This document shows positions 10,556-22,615 of a DNA stretch of 64,000 bases, piece by piece. The first letter of the stretch is position 1. The number at the start of each line of letters is the position of its first letter. This stretch comes from Rhizodiscina lignyota (Eukaryota > Ascomycota > Dothideomycetes > Aulographales > Rhizodiscinaceae). Below the pieces are notes generated by a model, which saw nothing but the letters and a program-made list of their open reading frames with translations, was not told the DNA's origin and did not search any database. Location: positions 2,542,001 to 2,606,000 of the forward strand of contig ML978123.1 in NCBI GenBank assembly GCA_010015805.1. The letters are read 5' to 3'. The translations under genes and the position numbers were made by a program.

Positions 10556-12562
10556 GGTCCCGAAGGTAGAACTGATACGGCTCGCCCTCAATCGGCAATG
10601 ACTTGCCACGAGGATTGAAAGCTCTCCTCAATGCTAAAGAATGGAAACAAGGAGACCTTCACAATATGCCATGACGAATGACAGGAAGGTCACAAAAAGA
10701 AGGGAGGGAGACGCTCCTACGAAAACCATGGCAAATTTGATGCCCTTCGTTTCCCAGCCAAAGTTTGGCCCCCAGGCGCCTTCTGGGCACATCGAATTGA
10801 TCGAAAGGGAAATTTTAAGCCTCGAAAACGCCATCAATCATTTAATCCATCAGCCCTATAAGCAGGGGGATCGACTAACGCACGAGGTGACCTATCAGCA
10901 TTTGCAATTAGCACATTGCTCCTGCTGCTGCTGCGAAGCGCGGTCTCTTCCTGCATAGTCCGTACGTCTGATCCAGGGAGGATAATATACGCGTTGTGAA
11001 GGTATAAGCGAACTCTCGAGTGGCGGTTTGTCGCTGTTGCTTAGCAGATGTTGGATTGCAGGCGAAAGAGAGAAATGGGCCGGCATGAAGTTTGACCTTA
11101 GCTTATGGTGTCACGATGCCAAGCCATCGCTAGTCGATATCGTGCGAGCTGAAATAACGTCGTCTTTAGATATTCTGCATCTCTTTCTCCATTCTTCTTT
11201 CCGACGAGGTCATTAAGTACTTAAGGCTTCTATTCTCGATGGTGGAAAGCCAGAGGCGTCGCCGTCTTTTCGAACAAACTTCAGCACTATGAGCTCTGTG
11301 TCGCTACGAAACCTCGAACTCGTAGTTCTTGGGGCGACGCATTTGTTAGCTGTTTGGCTCAATTCGTTCCATTGGTACAGTTCCGAAAAGCTCTCTACCG
11401 GAGACATATTTCGCGTTTCGTGTCATCGTACGGAGTACGCCAGTGGAAGTTCCACAGGCTCTATACATTCACTGGTCCTGCATTAAAATCAGTGATCGAT
11501 TTCTCAGTAATCATATTCAGAACTCAACTCACATTCTCTGTTCCCATTATTCTGGCATCTTGACGAGGGAAATCGACGCGAGATCTCGCAACGAGTGTTC
11601 TCTCTGATACTCCTCGCAAATGGATCCGAAGAATTCTAGAAAACTTTGCGATCAGTTGATGGACGCCCTATAAGTTACTGTCAGAAACACCTTCTCATTT
11701 TCTCACGAACTAAGCTTCTACAGATACAAGGACTGCTCGGAAAAGCCCTGCTTCGTGGTGACAGTGTATGCCTCAATCCTCAACATGAGGTCCAGCACTT
11801 CCTGGCGATGTCAGATCCTGGTCTCCAGGTAGACTCTTCATCACGGCAATTCGGCGCTCGATCGGAACGTTGTAGCGCGTGCAAAATCCGCTCATGAGGC
11901 GGTTTTTCGCTCTCGCCTTTGCAGACTACCCATCACGACTGTACTCGGTCCGATCGCTTAATTCGACGATCAAGGCATCGACTATCGATGTGACTGCGAT
12001 TGCGACAATCAAGCAGATTCCATGCGTTCTGGATTACGTCTTTGAAGATAGCCGAGGAAAGAGACGAGACACCTGGTCCACGAGCTACGACATTGAGTCT
12101 TTGGGGGATTGAGCTCTCTTTTAGGTACAACAGGCCTAAATGCTTCAGATGCACTGTTGTACTGTTGGATTGACTCCATGGAAGTTGGGTTGGAATCTTT
12201 TCATGAAGCAGGGAAGCCGAAGGAGAGTCATGTTGGATGACAAATTGTGGCTGCTATTGGTCCAAAAGGGGCCCCAAATGCTGACAAGAGCCACAGGCGA
12301 CCCCTGCGCCGCAAATTGTTATAACTTCTTGAAAGGTACATTGCTGCTCGCCAACGTCCGTTATATAGCTTTTTAGTGCCTGTTTGCGCAATCAGCGAGC
12401 ATCTAACTGAATAAGTAAGCCTCAGGAGATCTTAGGGAGTTGACTGACTAGGTATCGTACCATAGAATCTTAGCGAGCTTATTCTTAGATCGTAGGGCTA
12501 CTTTAATACTTCAATATGAGCACCTCAATCATTTTCTCGGCACTCTGGCGTTTTATGCAAAC
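10556..12562. other. 2.0 kb region without recognisable gene
   Basis: Several short frames on both strands (for example 11289-11486, 11646-11897 and 11879-12112, all +) lack family motifs and do not join with good splice sites. A decayed gene or untranslated region of the UstYa-like gene cannot be excluded. Confidence 0.4.
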
Positions 12563-13668
12563 ATGAAAGGCTTGACTGACGCAAAAGGCGAGTATCCTCG
12601 TGTCCGGTATGCTGCAGATGCCTACGCGGCAGACAACAGCCACCGACGACAGGGCTTGCGGCCGCTCTTTTGGATATTCCCTTGGGTCACAACTTCACTC
12701 CTTCTTCTTCTCAGTCTTTATTTATCCGTTAAAGAAATAGTCCGGCTACGAACCGAACTGAACACTACGCTTCGGTTGTATCACAAACTCGACACGGACA
12801 TAGATAAATTCGGCTCTTTCTCGACGGGTTGGAAAACAGACTTCGGTATGCTTTTTGTGCATTGAATCAATTCAACTGACTGATTGGGTCTGATATTTCC
12901 AGGCGCAGCAAAGACTGCGATAGAGGTCGAACGAGTCAGGTTCAAAGGGAGTCCAGCATTTAGATCCGATGGCTCGGTATACGTACCGCACCCAGGGCCT
13001 ATCGATTACGTCGGTGAGCCGAGTCCTGAACTGGATGAACAGTGGGACAAGCTATTACACAGTAAGGAGTATCAAGCTATTTTTGCGATCAGAGTCGACT
13101 GATAATTAAATCACAGACAACTCCTTCATGATTACGGAGGAAGAAGCTCGAGCCACATGGCCGGAAGAATGGGTACAAGCCTATTCAAAGATGCCCGAAG
13201 GTGAATCTGGCTACCTTGTAGAGCTGGATATGTTTCATACATTGGACTGCCTCGTAAGTGATTGCATGCAATCGTGAATACTACTGTTATGTCACTAACC
13301 AATCAACTACAGAATGAGGTGCGGAAGATGCTATATCCCAAGTACTACGGAGCAAAAGCGGAGTACAATGAGTTCAAAGATCTTCACAAAGGTACGCATG
13401 TCAGCAAGGTCTCAATGTGTGGAATTCTGATAGGTTTTAAGGACATTGCATCGATCAAATACGGCAGCACATTATGTGTTCAGGCGATCTGACGCCCGTT
13501 CCTACGAAGTCCTACGATGTTCTCGACGGCGTCAGCGTGAGATATGTCAACTCAAACTATCCTCACACGTGTCGAAACTTTGACAGTATTCGCAACTGGG
13601 TCGACGAAAGGGTAGTGCGGTACGACCGAGAGCGGAACATGAAGAAGTTGATGCACGGCGATTACTGA
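12563..13668 (+). CDS. UstYa-like (DUF3328) oxidase-family protein, altered first motif (294 aa)
   Basis: Five exons, 12563-12845, 12903-13061, 13117-13253, 13313-13391 and 13442-13668, join in frame to 294 residues. An N-terminal cytosolic stretch is followed by one transmembrane helix (about 35-56) and a coiled linker, then the DUF3328 domain. UstYa-family proteins carry two HxxHC motifs. Here the second is intact, H-K-G-H-C at 218-222, completed across the exon 4/5 junction and followed by I-D-Q-I-R-Q-H-I-M-C. The first reads H-T-L-D-C at 188-192, with Asp for the second His. Family members (UstYa/UstYb, cyclochlorotine and aspergillicin-type proteins) oxidise or cyclise ribosomal peptides, or halogenate or hydroxylate other products. 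No precursor peptide, tyrosinase or NRPS lies nearby, so substrate is unknown. The four short introns are typical of the family. Confidence 0.85.
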
Positions 13669-14449
13669 TATTTATGGGCGGAGTTGCAACTGGCTGTTTA
13701 AGAAATTAGAATCGTGTGTATTATGATTAAGTATAATCGGCTAAAACGGCTTTCATATGTGAGGCAACTCAGCCAAGATGGCTTCAGACATTTGTATAGT
13801 AGTTATGGTCTAGGTCACAAAAATCTGTATCAACTATCGCCAGCAACAAAACATCTCAGAGGCAATCATTTGAAAGACGATTATCTAGTCTCTCGAGTCT
13901 TTTCGAGAGGACGCGTAAAGCCGGGATCTGCTCGGGGCCAGGTTGTCTGATAGGCGGGCCGTGGAAGATCCCACGGCACGGTGAAGTGAGATAATCCACT
14001 TCAGTTTTACCAAATTGGCCCAGTTTAGACGACCAAGACGCCCGCATAAAGATCTCGCGATACTAGTCTCGCAAGGGCCATCGTGTCAGACTGAAAGCGA
14101 GAAGAGCGGCATGGCCACATACGAGACAGTACGTAGTGGTTACTCTGTTGGTTGTCCCCTGAGCCTTGGCAGGGGCAAGTGCATAACTATGAACGAATGA
14201 CACGGTAGGGATACATATCGTGCATCTTTAGATTGATAAGAGCTATATGGCTACATACCGTGTCCTGTTGTGGATATCATAAACATAAGTATTGAACGCC
14301 CGACCACACTGTGTCCGTTCGCATTGGCGATTCTTCATGGCACTCTTTGGATCCAACGCCCCAAAAGAAATATATACCATCCGCAATCTGGAAGTGCAAC
14401 TGTCCATAAGGTATTTCAAGCAGAGTATCGAGGTCAGCGCAGGCTGTGA
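13669..14449. other. Intergenic region, tail-to-tail
   Basis: 780 bp between the convergent UstYa-like and VID27 genes. It presumably contains both 3' ends; no gene, repeat or RNA was recognised. Confidence 0.5.
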
Positions 14450-17003
14450 TCAATAAGGACTATTGACCACTTCGCTCTTCCTCAGCCCAGAGACACGTCC
14501 AGCACCGCTTCTGCGCGGAGTCCTCATACCTTCTCCAGCAATGCTCTCTCTCGTAGGTCGCTTGAGCGCTCTACGCGCAACCATGTCAACCTCATTCGGC
14601 AACGCGACAATAAGGCTCTTATCACTGCCGAATCTGAAATTGTCGGCCTTGACTTCTTCGCTGTATCGCTTGATGCTGTACGGGTCTTTCTGACCTCTGA
14701 GCACCTTCTTGAGCGACCAAGTAACGATGAAGGGACCTGTGGCAGTGACAATGGTGGTCTCCTCAGTGTCGACACCCGTATTGAAACGTGCCGCAGTGAA
14801 CGACAACGGAGCTTTCGTCTCATGCTGGAATTGCGCAACGTGTGACGGTGTGAGAGCGAGGCGCTTCGGCTGAGGCTTGGAGTCTTTCGCGAATGGCTTT
14901 TCAAAGCCAAGCTTGCCCTCATTCTTGCCATCTTTCTGCATCGCGTCGATAAGTAGAAGATACGTCTTTGTCGTTGCGAGGATGTATCGGCCGTCCTTGC
15001 TGACATCGATGCCGATGACGGGGTCACCGAGTGCAGGAAGTTGAGTCTTCGCGCGGATACCAAAGCGATCGAACATGCGGATATCTCCTTTGTTGGAGGC
15101 AACAGCAATGTATCCTTTGTCAGTGGTAGCGGCGGCGCTGAAGTCGGCCTTTGTCGCATATTGCTGATGCTCCGAGTCGACGAGCTTGTTACCCGCAAGA
15201 CGAGGATCAATGCGGAAGAGGGAGTTGTTGGAGAGACCCAAGAATGTTTGCTCGCCAGTCATTTGGGCGAATTTCTATTAGGAATTAGCATGTGCCGTCA
15301 TTCTGTAGATAACAATAATGTTTACCTTCTCCGGTGCGAACGTTGTGACTGGAATATCATCATGGACCTTCCATTCATCGACAATCTTGCCATACTCCAA
15401 ATCCATGCGATACAAGGAATTGGGATTGTCGGTGTTCTGCAAGATCATGTCCTTATCCTCAGCGTGAAGCATAACCTTCTTAGGGCTGAACAATTTGCCC
15501 TTTGGTGTCTCGACTTTGGAGATGTTCGTAGAGAACTCGAGATGGTTGTCCGGAGTATGCTTGAAGACGCCAATCTTGGAGCCTCTGACCACGAATGATC
15601 GATCATGCTTGTAGCCCACAGCAAGCTGTGAATTCACATTGCCATCCTTGTCGACTGTTTCGATATCGTCTTGATCCTCATCACTGTCGTAATGTTCGCT
15701 ACGTGGGCGTCCGCCTTCGTCCTCATCCTCTTCGTCTTCATCTTCTTCTTCGTCTTCCTTGGCATCGACATCTTCCATTGTAAGGTCCTGGAAAGCTTCA
15801 AGGACATATTCGCGCTCGTCATCTTTCTGTTTCGCCCATTTCACCTTGTTCAAGTGCTCCCAAAGCGCTTGCATCAGGCCCTCCTGAAAGCGTTCTTCCG
15901 TTGGCTGATCCTTGAACCGCAACAGCCATGAGTATGCGGAACCATCATCGGTATAGTGGTTGAAGATGAACGACAGAAATTCAAAGTTAAAGACAGGGTT
16001 GATGTCTTCAATAACCTGTTGGCCAAGCCAATCCCTGTCCTTGCTGGTTATTTGCAGCCAGTATTTCCAGTCTCCAACTTCCGATACGGTTGCAGTGACT
16101 TGTGGATCTTGCATGACGAACGTAGATGACTCAAAGTCGAAGAGGTGGAGCTCAGCCGTCTCCTTCGCAAGCACTTCTCGCCCCTCTGGCTGAGCCCTCG
16201 AGGCTGGCGCCTCTGTCTGTTTCCCTTTCTTCACCACCGCACTGGTCTTTTCTTTGACCATATTGGCAGGACTTTCCAAAATACGCGATGTGGAAGGCGA
16301 CGGAGATATGGCTGGTGATCGTTCCGCAGGGCTGAGGACTGGGCTCGCGGTAGGGATCGGCTCTTCGTCGAACGCAAATTGCTCAAGGTCGCTCGATGTG
16401 GCAGTGTCGCGACTCTTGCGATACTTTCGCTCGTATTGGCACTGCGCCGCAACAATCTCGAATTGCGCAACAGTCTCGGCAGCGGTCGAAGAGTCGCAAA
16501 CGAATTCATAAACGTCTCCAATATCTCCACTCAAGTCTCTCCAGGCCAATATTTTCTCTCCTGTAGACCTCAAGTCAATGCGAAGCCTCAGACTCTCGTC
16601 TAGCAAGAACGTCTTCTCGTCTTTCTCAGTGGCTAGTTCGCCAAGGCCGTCTTCGCCTTCCTCGTCTGCAAGCAGTTCCTCCTCGCCTTCCTCGTATGCG
16701 CGCTGAATCACAAGCTGGTATTGGAATTCTTGTCCTGTGCGGCGAATGGAGGCTGCGGCGTCTTTGAAGATAAGTTCGGAGTAGCCCTTTACGGACAGTG
16801 GTCGTACAAGGTAGAGCTGGCCTTGTGGGATTTCGATGATGGATTCTTTGGAGCTGTCGCCAAAGAGAAATTTGCTGACTATGGGAGAAGCATTTGTCAG
16901 TGCTTGGGCGTGAAACGGCTGTGGGTGGTACAAATTCCAAGCGTTTGCGCAGAGGGTAAACAAGCTAGAAGTGGGATTACGTACCATTCCTGATCATAAA
17001 CAT
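14450..17003 (-). CDS. VID27: VID27 cytoplasmic protein (798 aa)
   Basis: Exons 17003-16985 (19-nt microexon), 16878-15326 and 15274-14450 join in frame to 798 residues; yeast Vid27 has 782. The spliced N-terminus is MFMIRNVSKFLFGD followed by I-P-Q-G-Q-L-Y-L-V-R-P, diagnostic of the family. A PH-like N-terminal domain, a strongly acidic low-complexity stretch (D/E-rich, about residues 380-430) and the C-terminal VID27 beta-propeller (K-K-F-A-Q-M-T-G-E-Q-T-F-L-G-L) follow. It ends S-E-V-V-N-S-P-Y. The gene is linked in yeast to vacuolar import and degradation of gluconeogenic enzymes; its molecular action is poorly defined. Without the microexon a false methionine start appears at 16987 with an unrelated N-terminus. 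Confidence 0.92.
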
Positions 17004-20000
17004 GTCGGCGGTGGTGGATCTCAGCAGGCTCAAAGAAGATGAAGCAGAGGTGGAGGAACCATGGAGAGAGAGACTGTTATAAGCGCGTCGCGTGAGAGGA
17101 TGAAGAGAAACACAAGGCGACAGCAGGATTTAAGACATGGAGTGTTGACTTGATTTTGGCGGGCTAACACATCGAAAAGGCGATGACGGCTGCCTGCAGG
17201 GATGGAGAAAACACCATGTCTTGGCAGTGGCGAATTTCCATACATCTAATATGGTCCCGGGTTGGCTTCATTTTCACTTGCTTCAACTGTGGACATGAGG
17301 AATAATTATTGGCCTAAATCTATCATTTTATACATTCTTTTTCATCTCTCAAATTCTCCTTCTACTACCATAAATAGCAATATGTTGATTTCCTTTCACT
17401 TCATATGATCTCAGTCAATGAGAAGCCGTTCAGTTTCTCAGAGACAAGTGAGGAAACTGCTATAACCACTTTGAAATGGAGATGCTGCATACTTGTGTAT
17501 CCTATCATTGTAAAGATCACCAAGCTAGCTTTCACAAGAGTCTACGGCATACAATAATTTCAACGATGCAGCGGATAGCAGCAACTGTGTTTTTGTCCGA
17601 GTTGTGGGAATTGATACTGAATTTTTGGTCATTGCTTCGAAACACTATGTATGCGCAGCAGCGCAGGACACTGCAGAATTTCGGGGCAGTTATGCCATTC
17701 ATTGCCTATAACTTCTAGGTCATTCTAATACTGTCCCTTCGTCTGTGCACGTCAGACACTGCTTTGAGATAGATTGAAGTTCATCGAGAGTGTATCTACA
17801 CATGTTTATGGAGTACTGAGCTTCGAAATCCTCATATGGACATTGTACTATGTGCCAGACGTACGAGAACCTCGTGAGCATTTTACCAGGCCAAGGGGGA
17901 TCCCGGCGAAGTGGACGTTGCAGAGTGCTCGGAGGTGTGTTCTGAAAAGAGTATTATAGTCCCCGGCCATCTTTCGTCAGGCCGTCGCGTACGCATATCG
18001 GCTACTCAGCTACGTCCCGGTGTCCTTCGGTATTGAGGCTGGCTCCCGTAGCGTGTTCCCAGCACGACGGTTCATCTCTCGCTGAACTACTCTATTCCGG
18101 AATCGCCGTTCGTGTCTTTCTCGGAGACCCTCTTCACTTTCCTGGCAAAGGTGAACAGCAATGCTAAGCGCACTCTCGGCGCCCTTCGGCATAGACGCGT
18201 CTCGCTTGTGGATAGATCCACAATGTCGTGTGAGCGGTGTAAGTTCTGTGATGTCACTCGTAAATCTGACATAGGAAACTTCGTTAAAAAGATCCACTTA
18301 CACGGATGATAGAGCCCATTAAGGTGAGGAAAACGGCTATCGGCATACTGGCATAGATGATAGATCTGGAGTTCAATCCGGCCGTTTGGTGGAGCGAGCG
18401 TCAGTGGCGGTCTGAGACAGGGTGATTCCCCTTGCCAGAACAACGACATCGCACACTGAATGAAGAAATCTGATATTGATTTTGCGAAAGGAAGGAACAG
18501 GCTTGGACCGGAACAGATAGAAATCTTCATGGAACCTTGGATATCACCAGACCTTACAATCTGGAATAATTTCTCTCTCTGAGCGCGTTCCAGAGATAAA
18601 CGCGCTTCGTCGAAGACAAAATTGTGCTTCCTACAAATCCACATATGAAGCCTCCCAATCCGGCTCCTTATTGGCCTTCTTCTAGTCCTTAGAGTCCATT
18701 CGGCTTGGAAGAAGAGGTGGATTTGCCGAACCGGTATTCTGGCCGCCTCCGCTGCGGTGTGGTTACACAAGAGAAGCAGGTGCAGGGTTACTCGCATGTT
18801 GATGAAGAAAAGGCAGAACCTTATCCAAACCTCGCGTCGACCTTTGATTTTCAACTGTTCGTCCGCGGACGACCACCAGACATTCCAAGCAAGGGAGAGA
18901 GACCCTTGCTGCGGCAGCTCGTCGCGACTGAAGCCCACAGAAAGAAGCAAATCAGATCCAAGTACCAGGCCGTCGGCCGCCGTGTCAAGGAGGTTACTCG
19001 ATCAGTATTCGTAACTGTAAGTTTACCCGCTTCACCGTCTTGGTTCTTCAGGCTTTCTTGCGCGCGCCTGGGGCTTCTCTTGCATGGTGCAGACGCATGT
19101 CATGTGCGTGTTTCGTACAGCTGTAGGATTGTCCAAGACCAATCGTATCGTGTTCCTCACCGCCATAGATGTGGTTGGAAGGTGATGCTGAGTTGTAGGA
19201 AGAAGCAAGCATGTCATCGTGCGTTGTGCTGCGACGCAAAGCCGACTATTCCGCTTAAGGGGTTCTTAAAACCTTCGGCGTTGCTTAGGGCCAAACCGGG
19301 AACACGTGGTAATCTCCAGTGGTCCTGCATCGGAGGAGCCTCGAAATTGATTGGGGGTTGTGTGTGGTGTCTTCGAAGTAAAAGAAAATCAATTGCAGGT
19401 GGTGGACGAAGGAGGAAGCTGCTAGACGAGACTGGTGCAGAGTCACTGGTATCGGGTTTGAGAGCCGTTGGAGCCTCAGACGAGGACAAAGTTTCCCTGG
19501 ACAAGCTTGTCGCCGCAAGACGATCTGCTTATGCGTTTCAACTCGTCAATGTCCCCTTTTTAGCGTGCCGTTTCGGCGGCACCCATCTCATCATCTCGTT
19601 TGGCGCACTCGGGAGACCCAGGTATGTGGGTACATACTACCTGTAGTCGGGTACAGGGTTCTGCACGCTTGCACCATTGCCGTGTCTTCGAAAAAATCCC
19701 CGAGGAACTGCGAGCCTCGAGGAGCTTAGCAGCGGACACATCACAATTTCTTGCGTTTCCTCCTTCGCTAGGCGTGTCGATCGGGGCTGAAGATTTCGTA
19801 CAGGTTGCTCGCGAGCAGTGAGGCTGCAACAGCATCCAGATCAGTCGAGGCTACTTGTCCAACCTTCTGCAGATGGTTGGGCGGCCCGGTGTCATTGGAC
19901 GGCTACTGGATCTACACCAAAGCCGCTCGTGTCGGATGATACTACTTGTCTTCGAAGCAATTGATTCGTAAGAGGGTTTTCGCATGACTCCGTTGGTCGG

Positions 20001-20283
20001 GAGGACTGTAGGGATAACCCTCTTATCATTCCTCTGACGAGCCGCCGGCCGTTGGGAAAGCGGCCGTGGACCCCGAAGGGACTGCCTCTGGAAAAAGTAC
20101 GTCCACCGCCCTATATGCAAACATTCTCGTTTTTGGATTGCCTATCCCACCCTGCAGACCTCGTGAGCGACCGGAACGGACCGTGTGCCACATTATGCTT
20201 TCTCTAGAGCTAGAGGGCCATAAAAGCCATGCATGCCTCATCTCGTTTCTCCCGTTTTCACGATGTTCTGGAAGCTCATCGCC
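17004..20283. other. 3.3 kb gene-poor region
   Basis: No recognisable gene. Two long open frames overlap antisense (18087-18950 minus, 18705-19646 plus), but both begin with TTG, lack an early ATG and show no domain. The first third is AT-richer. No terminal repeats or transposase motifs were seen by eye. Confidence 0.4.
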
Positions 20284-22393
20284 ATGGAGTCTGCAGGTTC
20301 AGCAAAAGCCCATTCGTCGGACAAATCACCGTCCACCCTGCCTGATGAAAAGTCCCAGCCGATAGTCTCGCAGCCAGCAATGGCGACTATCCAGGATGAT
20401 GATGAGCGTTTACTCGCTCGTATCGGGTACAAACAGGTACACAAGAATTCTCCCACACAATTCACAATCAAGAAGAGCTCACGAAGTCTAGGAACTGAGA
20501 CGAGAATTCACAAAATGGTCTACCGTTTCTTATGCGATTTCCATTCTCGGCGTCCTTGGCTCTGTACCAGCTACAATCGGCAGTCCACTCGGCTCCGGAG
20601 GTCCAGCCACCGCAGTGTGGGCATGGTTCATTGGCTCTTGTATGGCAATGTGCATTGCAAGTTCAGGTTCGACGCGAAGCGTTTGACGAGATTTGATGCG
20701 TACATGCTCACTCAGAACAGTTGCTGAGCTGGTATCGGCATACCCAACGGCGGGAGGGATGTACTTCGTCACTAAGCACGTTGTGCCTCCTGAACACGTC
20801 GCGATATGGGCCTGGATAATCGGGTGGTGCAACTTCCTTGGCCAAGCAGCCGGAGTTGCGAGTGTGGCTTACACCGTGGCACAAATGATACTGGCGGCAG
20901 CGGCGATGAACTCCCACCTAAATCCGGATGGAACTTATGCCTACCAGCCGTAGGTCCTAGCTCCTTCTTCATCGCGATTTCTACTGACGAGCAGCATAGG
21001 AATGCAGTTCAGACCGTCCTCCTCACAATTCTTTTGCTATGCGTCTTCGGAACTATTTGTTCTCTCACGACGAAATCACTACACAAGATAATCCTATGGT
21101 TCGCGCCCATCAACAGTGAGAGATTCAGACAAAGATACCATCAATAGAGGCTAATTTTTCCAGTTCTTGGATCTATAAGCATTTGCATAGCGCTCCTCGT
21201 TCTTACGCCCAACAAGCAAAGTGCGAAATGGGTTTTTACAGAAGTCACAGATGGTTCAGGATGGGGAAGTAAAGGATTTTCATTCCTACTTGGGTTCGTC
21301 AAAGGCACTGTTCTGTTGAAAGGGCATATCTGACCGGTATAAAGTTTCCTGTCTGTTGCGTGGACAATGACCGATTACGACGGAACTACACAGTAAGTTC
21401 TTGGCCTGTTCATCACCTATCGCTCTGCTGACCATTGTTAGCATGTCAGAAGAGACGCACGACGCAGCAATCCGTGGACCCCTTGCAATACGACTTGCTA
21501 TCTTAGTATCAGGTGTCGTGGGCTGGATGCTCACGATCACTTTCTGCTTCTGCATGTCCGACTTTGACGCCATCCTCGCCTCACCCACCGGCCTTCCAGT
21601 AGCACAAATATTTCTCAACGCAGGAGGTCGAGTCGGTGGAACGGTGATGTGGTTCTTCGTCATCTTGGTGCAGTTCTTCACGGGCTGCTCAGCGATGCTG
21701 GCAAATGCGCGAATGGCATATGCATTTGCGCGAGACGAAGCCTTTCCATTCTCCGGGTACGCTGAAGCCCTCCTTATTCCGCACCAGGTACAACAACAAG
21801 ATCTAACTACTTTGAAGTTTTTGGAGTAAAGTCAATAGTCTTACAAAGACTCCGGTTAACGCCGTCTGGCTCGTCGTTACTTTCTGCAGCCTCCTAATCC
21901 TCATCGGAATTGGGAGCACTCAAACAATTATCGGCATCTTCAATATCACAGCACCGGCATTAGATCTCAGTTACATTGCTGTCATTCTCGCCCATCGCGT
22001 TTACGAACACCGGGTACAGTTCATCGAAGGACCGTATTCCATGGGAATGTGGAGCAGGCCGGTCAATGCTATAGCCATTGCCTGGGTGTGCTTCATTAGC
22101 GTGGTGCTGTTCTTCCCACCTACCAAGCCAGTCACGGGTGCCAATATGAATTATGCGATCTGTGTTGCTGCAGTTATCGCTCTAGTAAGCTTAACATGGT
22201 GGTTTGTCTCCGCACGACAGTGAGTATTTAATCCCCGAGAGTACGCTTGATGAGTGCTATGAAGCTGATGTGGATACCCACGAGTAGCAAATACACCGGT
22301 CCTCGCACCAAAGACCTCCTAGACCTAGTCCCGACAGAGGATCCAGACCTTATCCGAGAATATAGCCAACAGCTTCCTCCACCCGAACCTTAA
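20284..22393 (+). CDS. APC-family amino-acid/choline/GABA permease (557 aa)
   Basis: Nine exons, 20284-20436, 20492-20666, 20721-20949, 21000-21115, 21164-21293, 21345-21392, 21442-21756, 21818-22219 and 22288-22393, join in frame to 557 residues. Key blocks are ELRREFTKWSTVSYAISILG, VAELVSAYPTAGGMYFVTKH, AGVASVAYTVAQMI, SEETHDAAIRGPLAIR and S-K-V-N-S-L-T-K-T-P-V-N-A-V-W, all hallmarks of the fungal choline/GABA/amino-acid transporter (ACT, Hnm1/Uga4) branch with about 12 membrane spans. It imports a small amine or amino acid across the plasma or vacuolar membrane; substrate is not resolved. The start at 20284 has a strong CGCCATGG context; upstream in-frame ATGs exist at 20233 and 20263. Some donors are weak (GTTCG at exons 2 and 5), so minor boundary errors are possible, although every junction preserves family sequence. 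Confidence 0.85.
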
Positions 22394-22615
22394 TAACTAG
22401 AAATTCTACATCAAAGCTTCGGCTACGGCGGTATGAAATAAATATTCGACTGTACCTTTACCACTGGCGTACAGAACATGCTACGGGGCAGGGTTGAGTG
22501 ATACCCAATTAGACGGGACACCTCAGATTTTCCGTGGACGATCATACGATGACATGACTTGGATTTTGGAAAGCATTTGGAGCAGACTTGATTATTTAGA
22601 TCTTTCTATTGTATT

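Noticed and set aside
15671-15780. CTT/CAT-rich microsatellite-like tract
   Set aside because: It encodes the acidic Asp/Glu stretch of VID27 on the minus strand; explained by coding.
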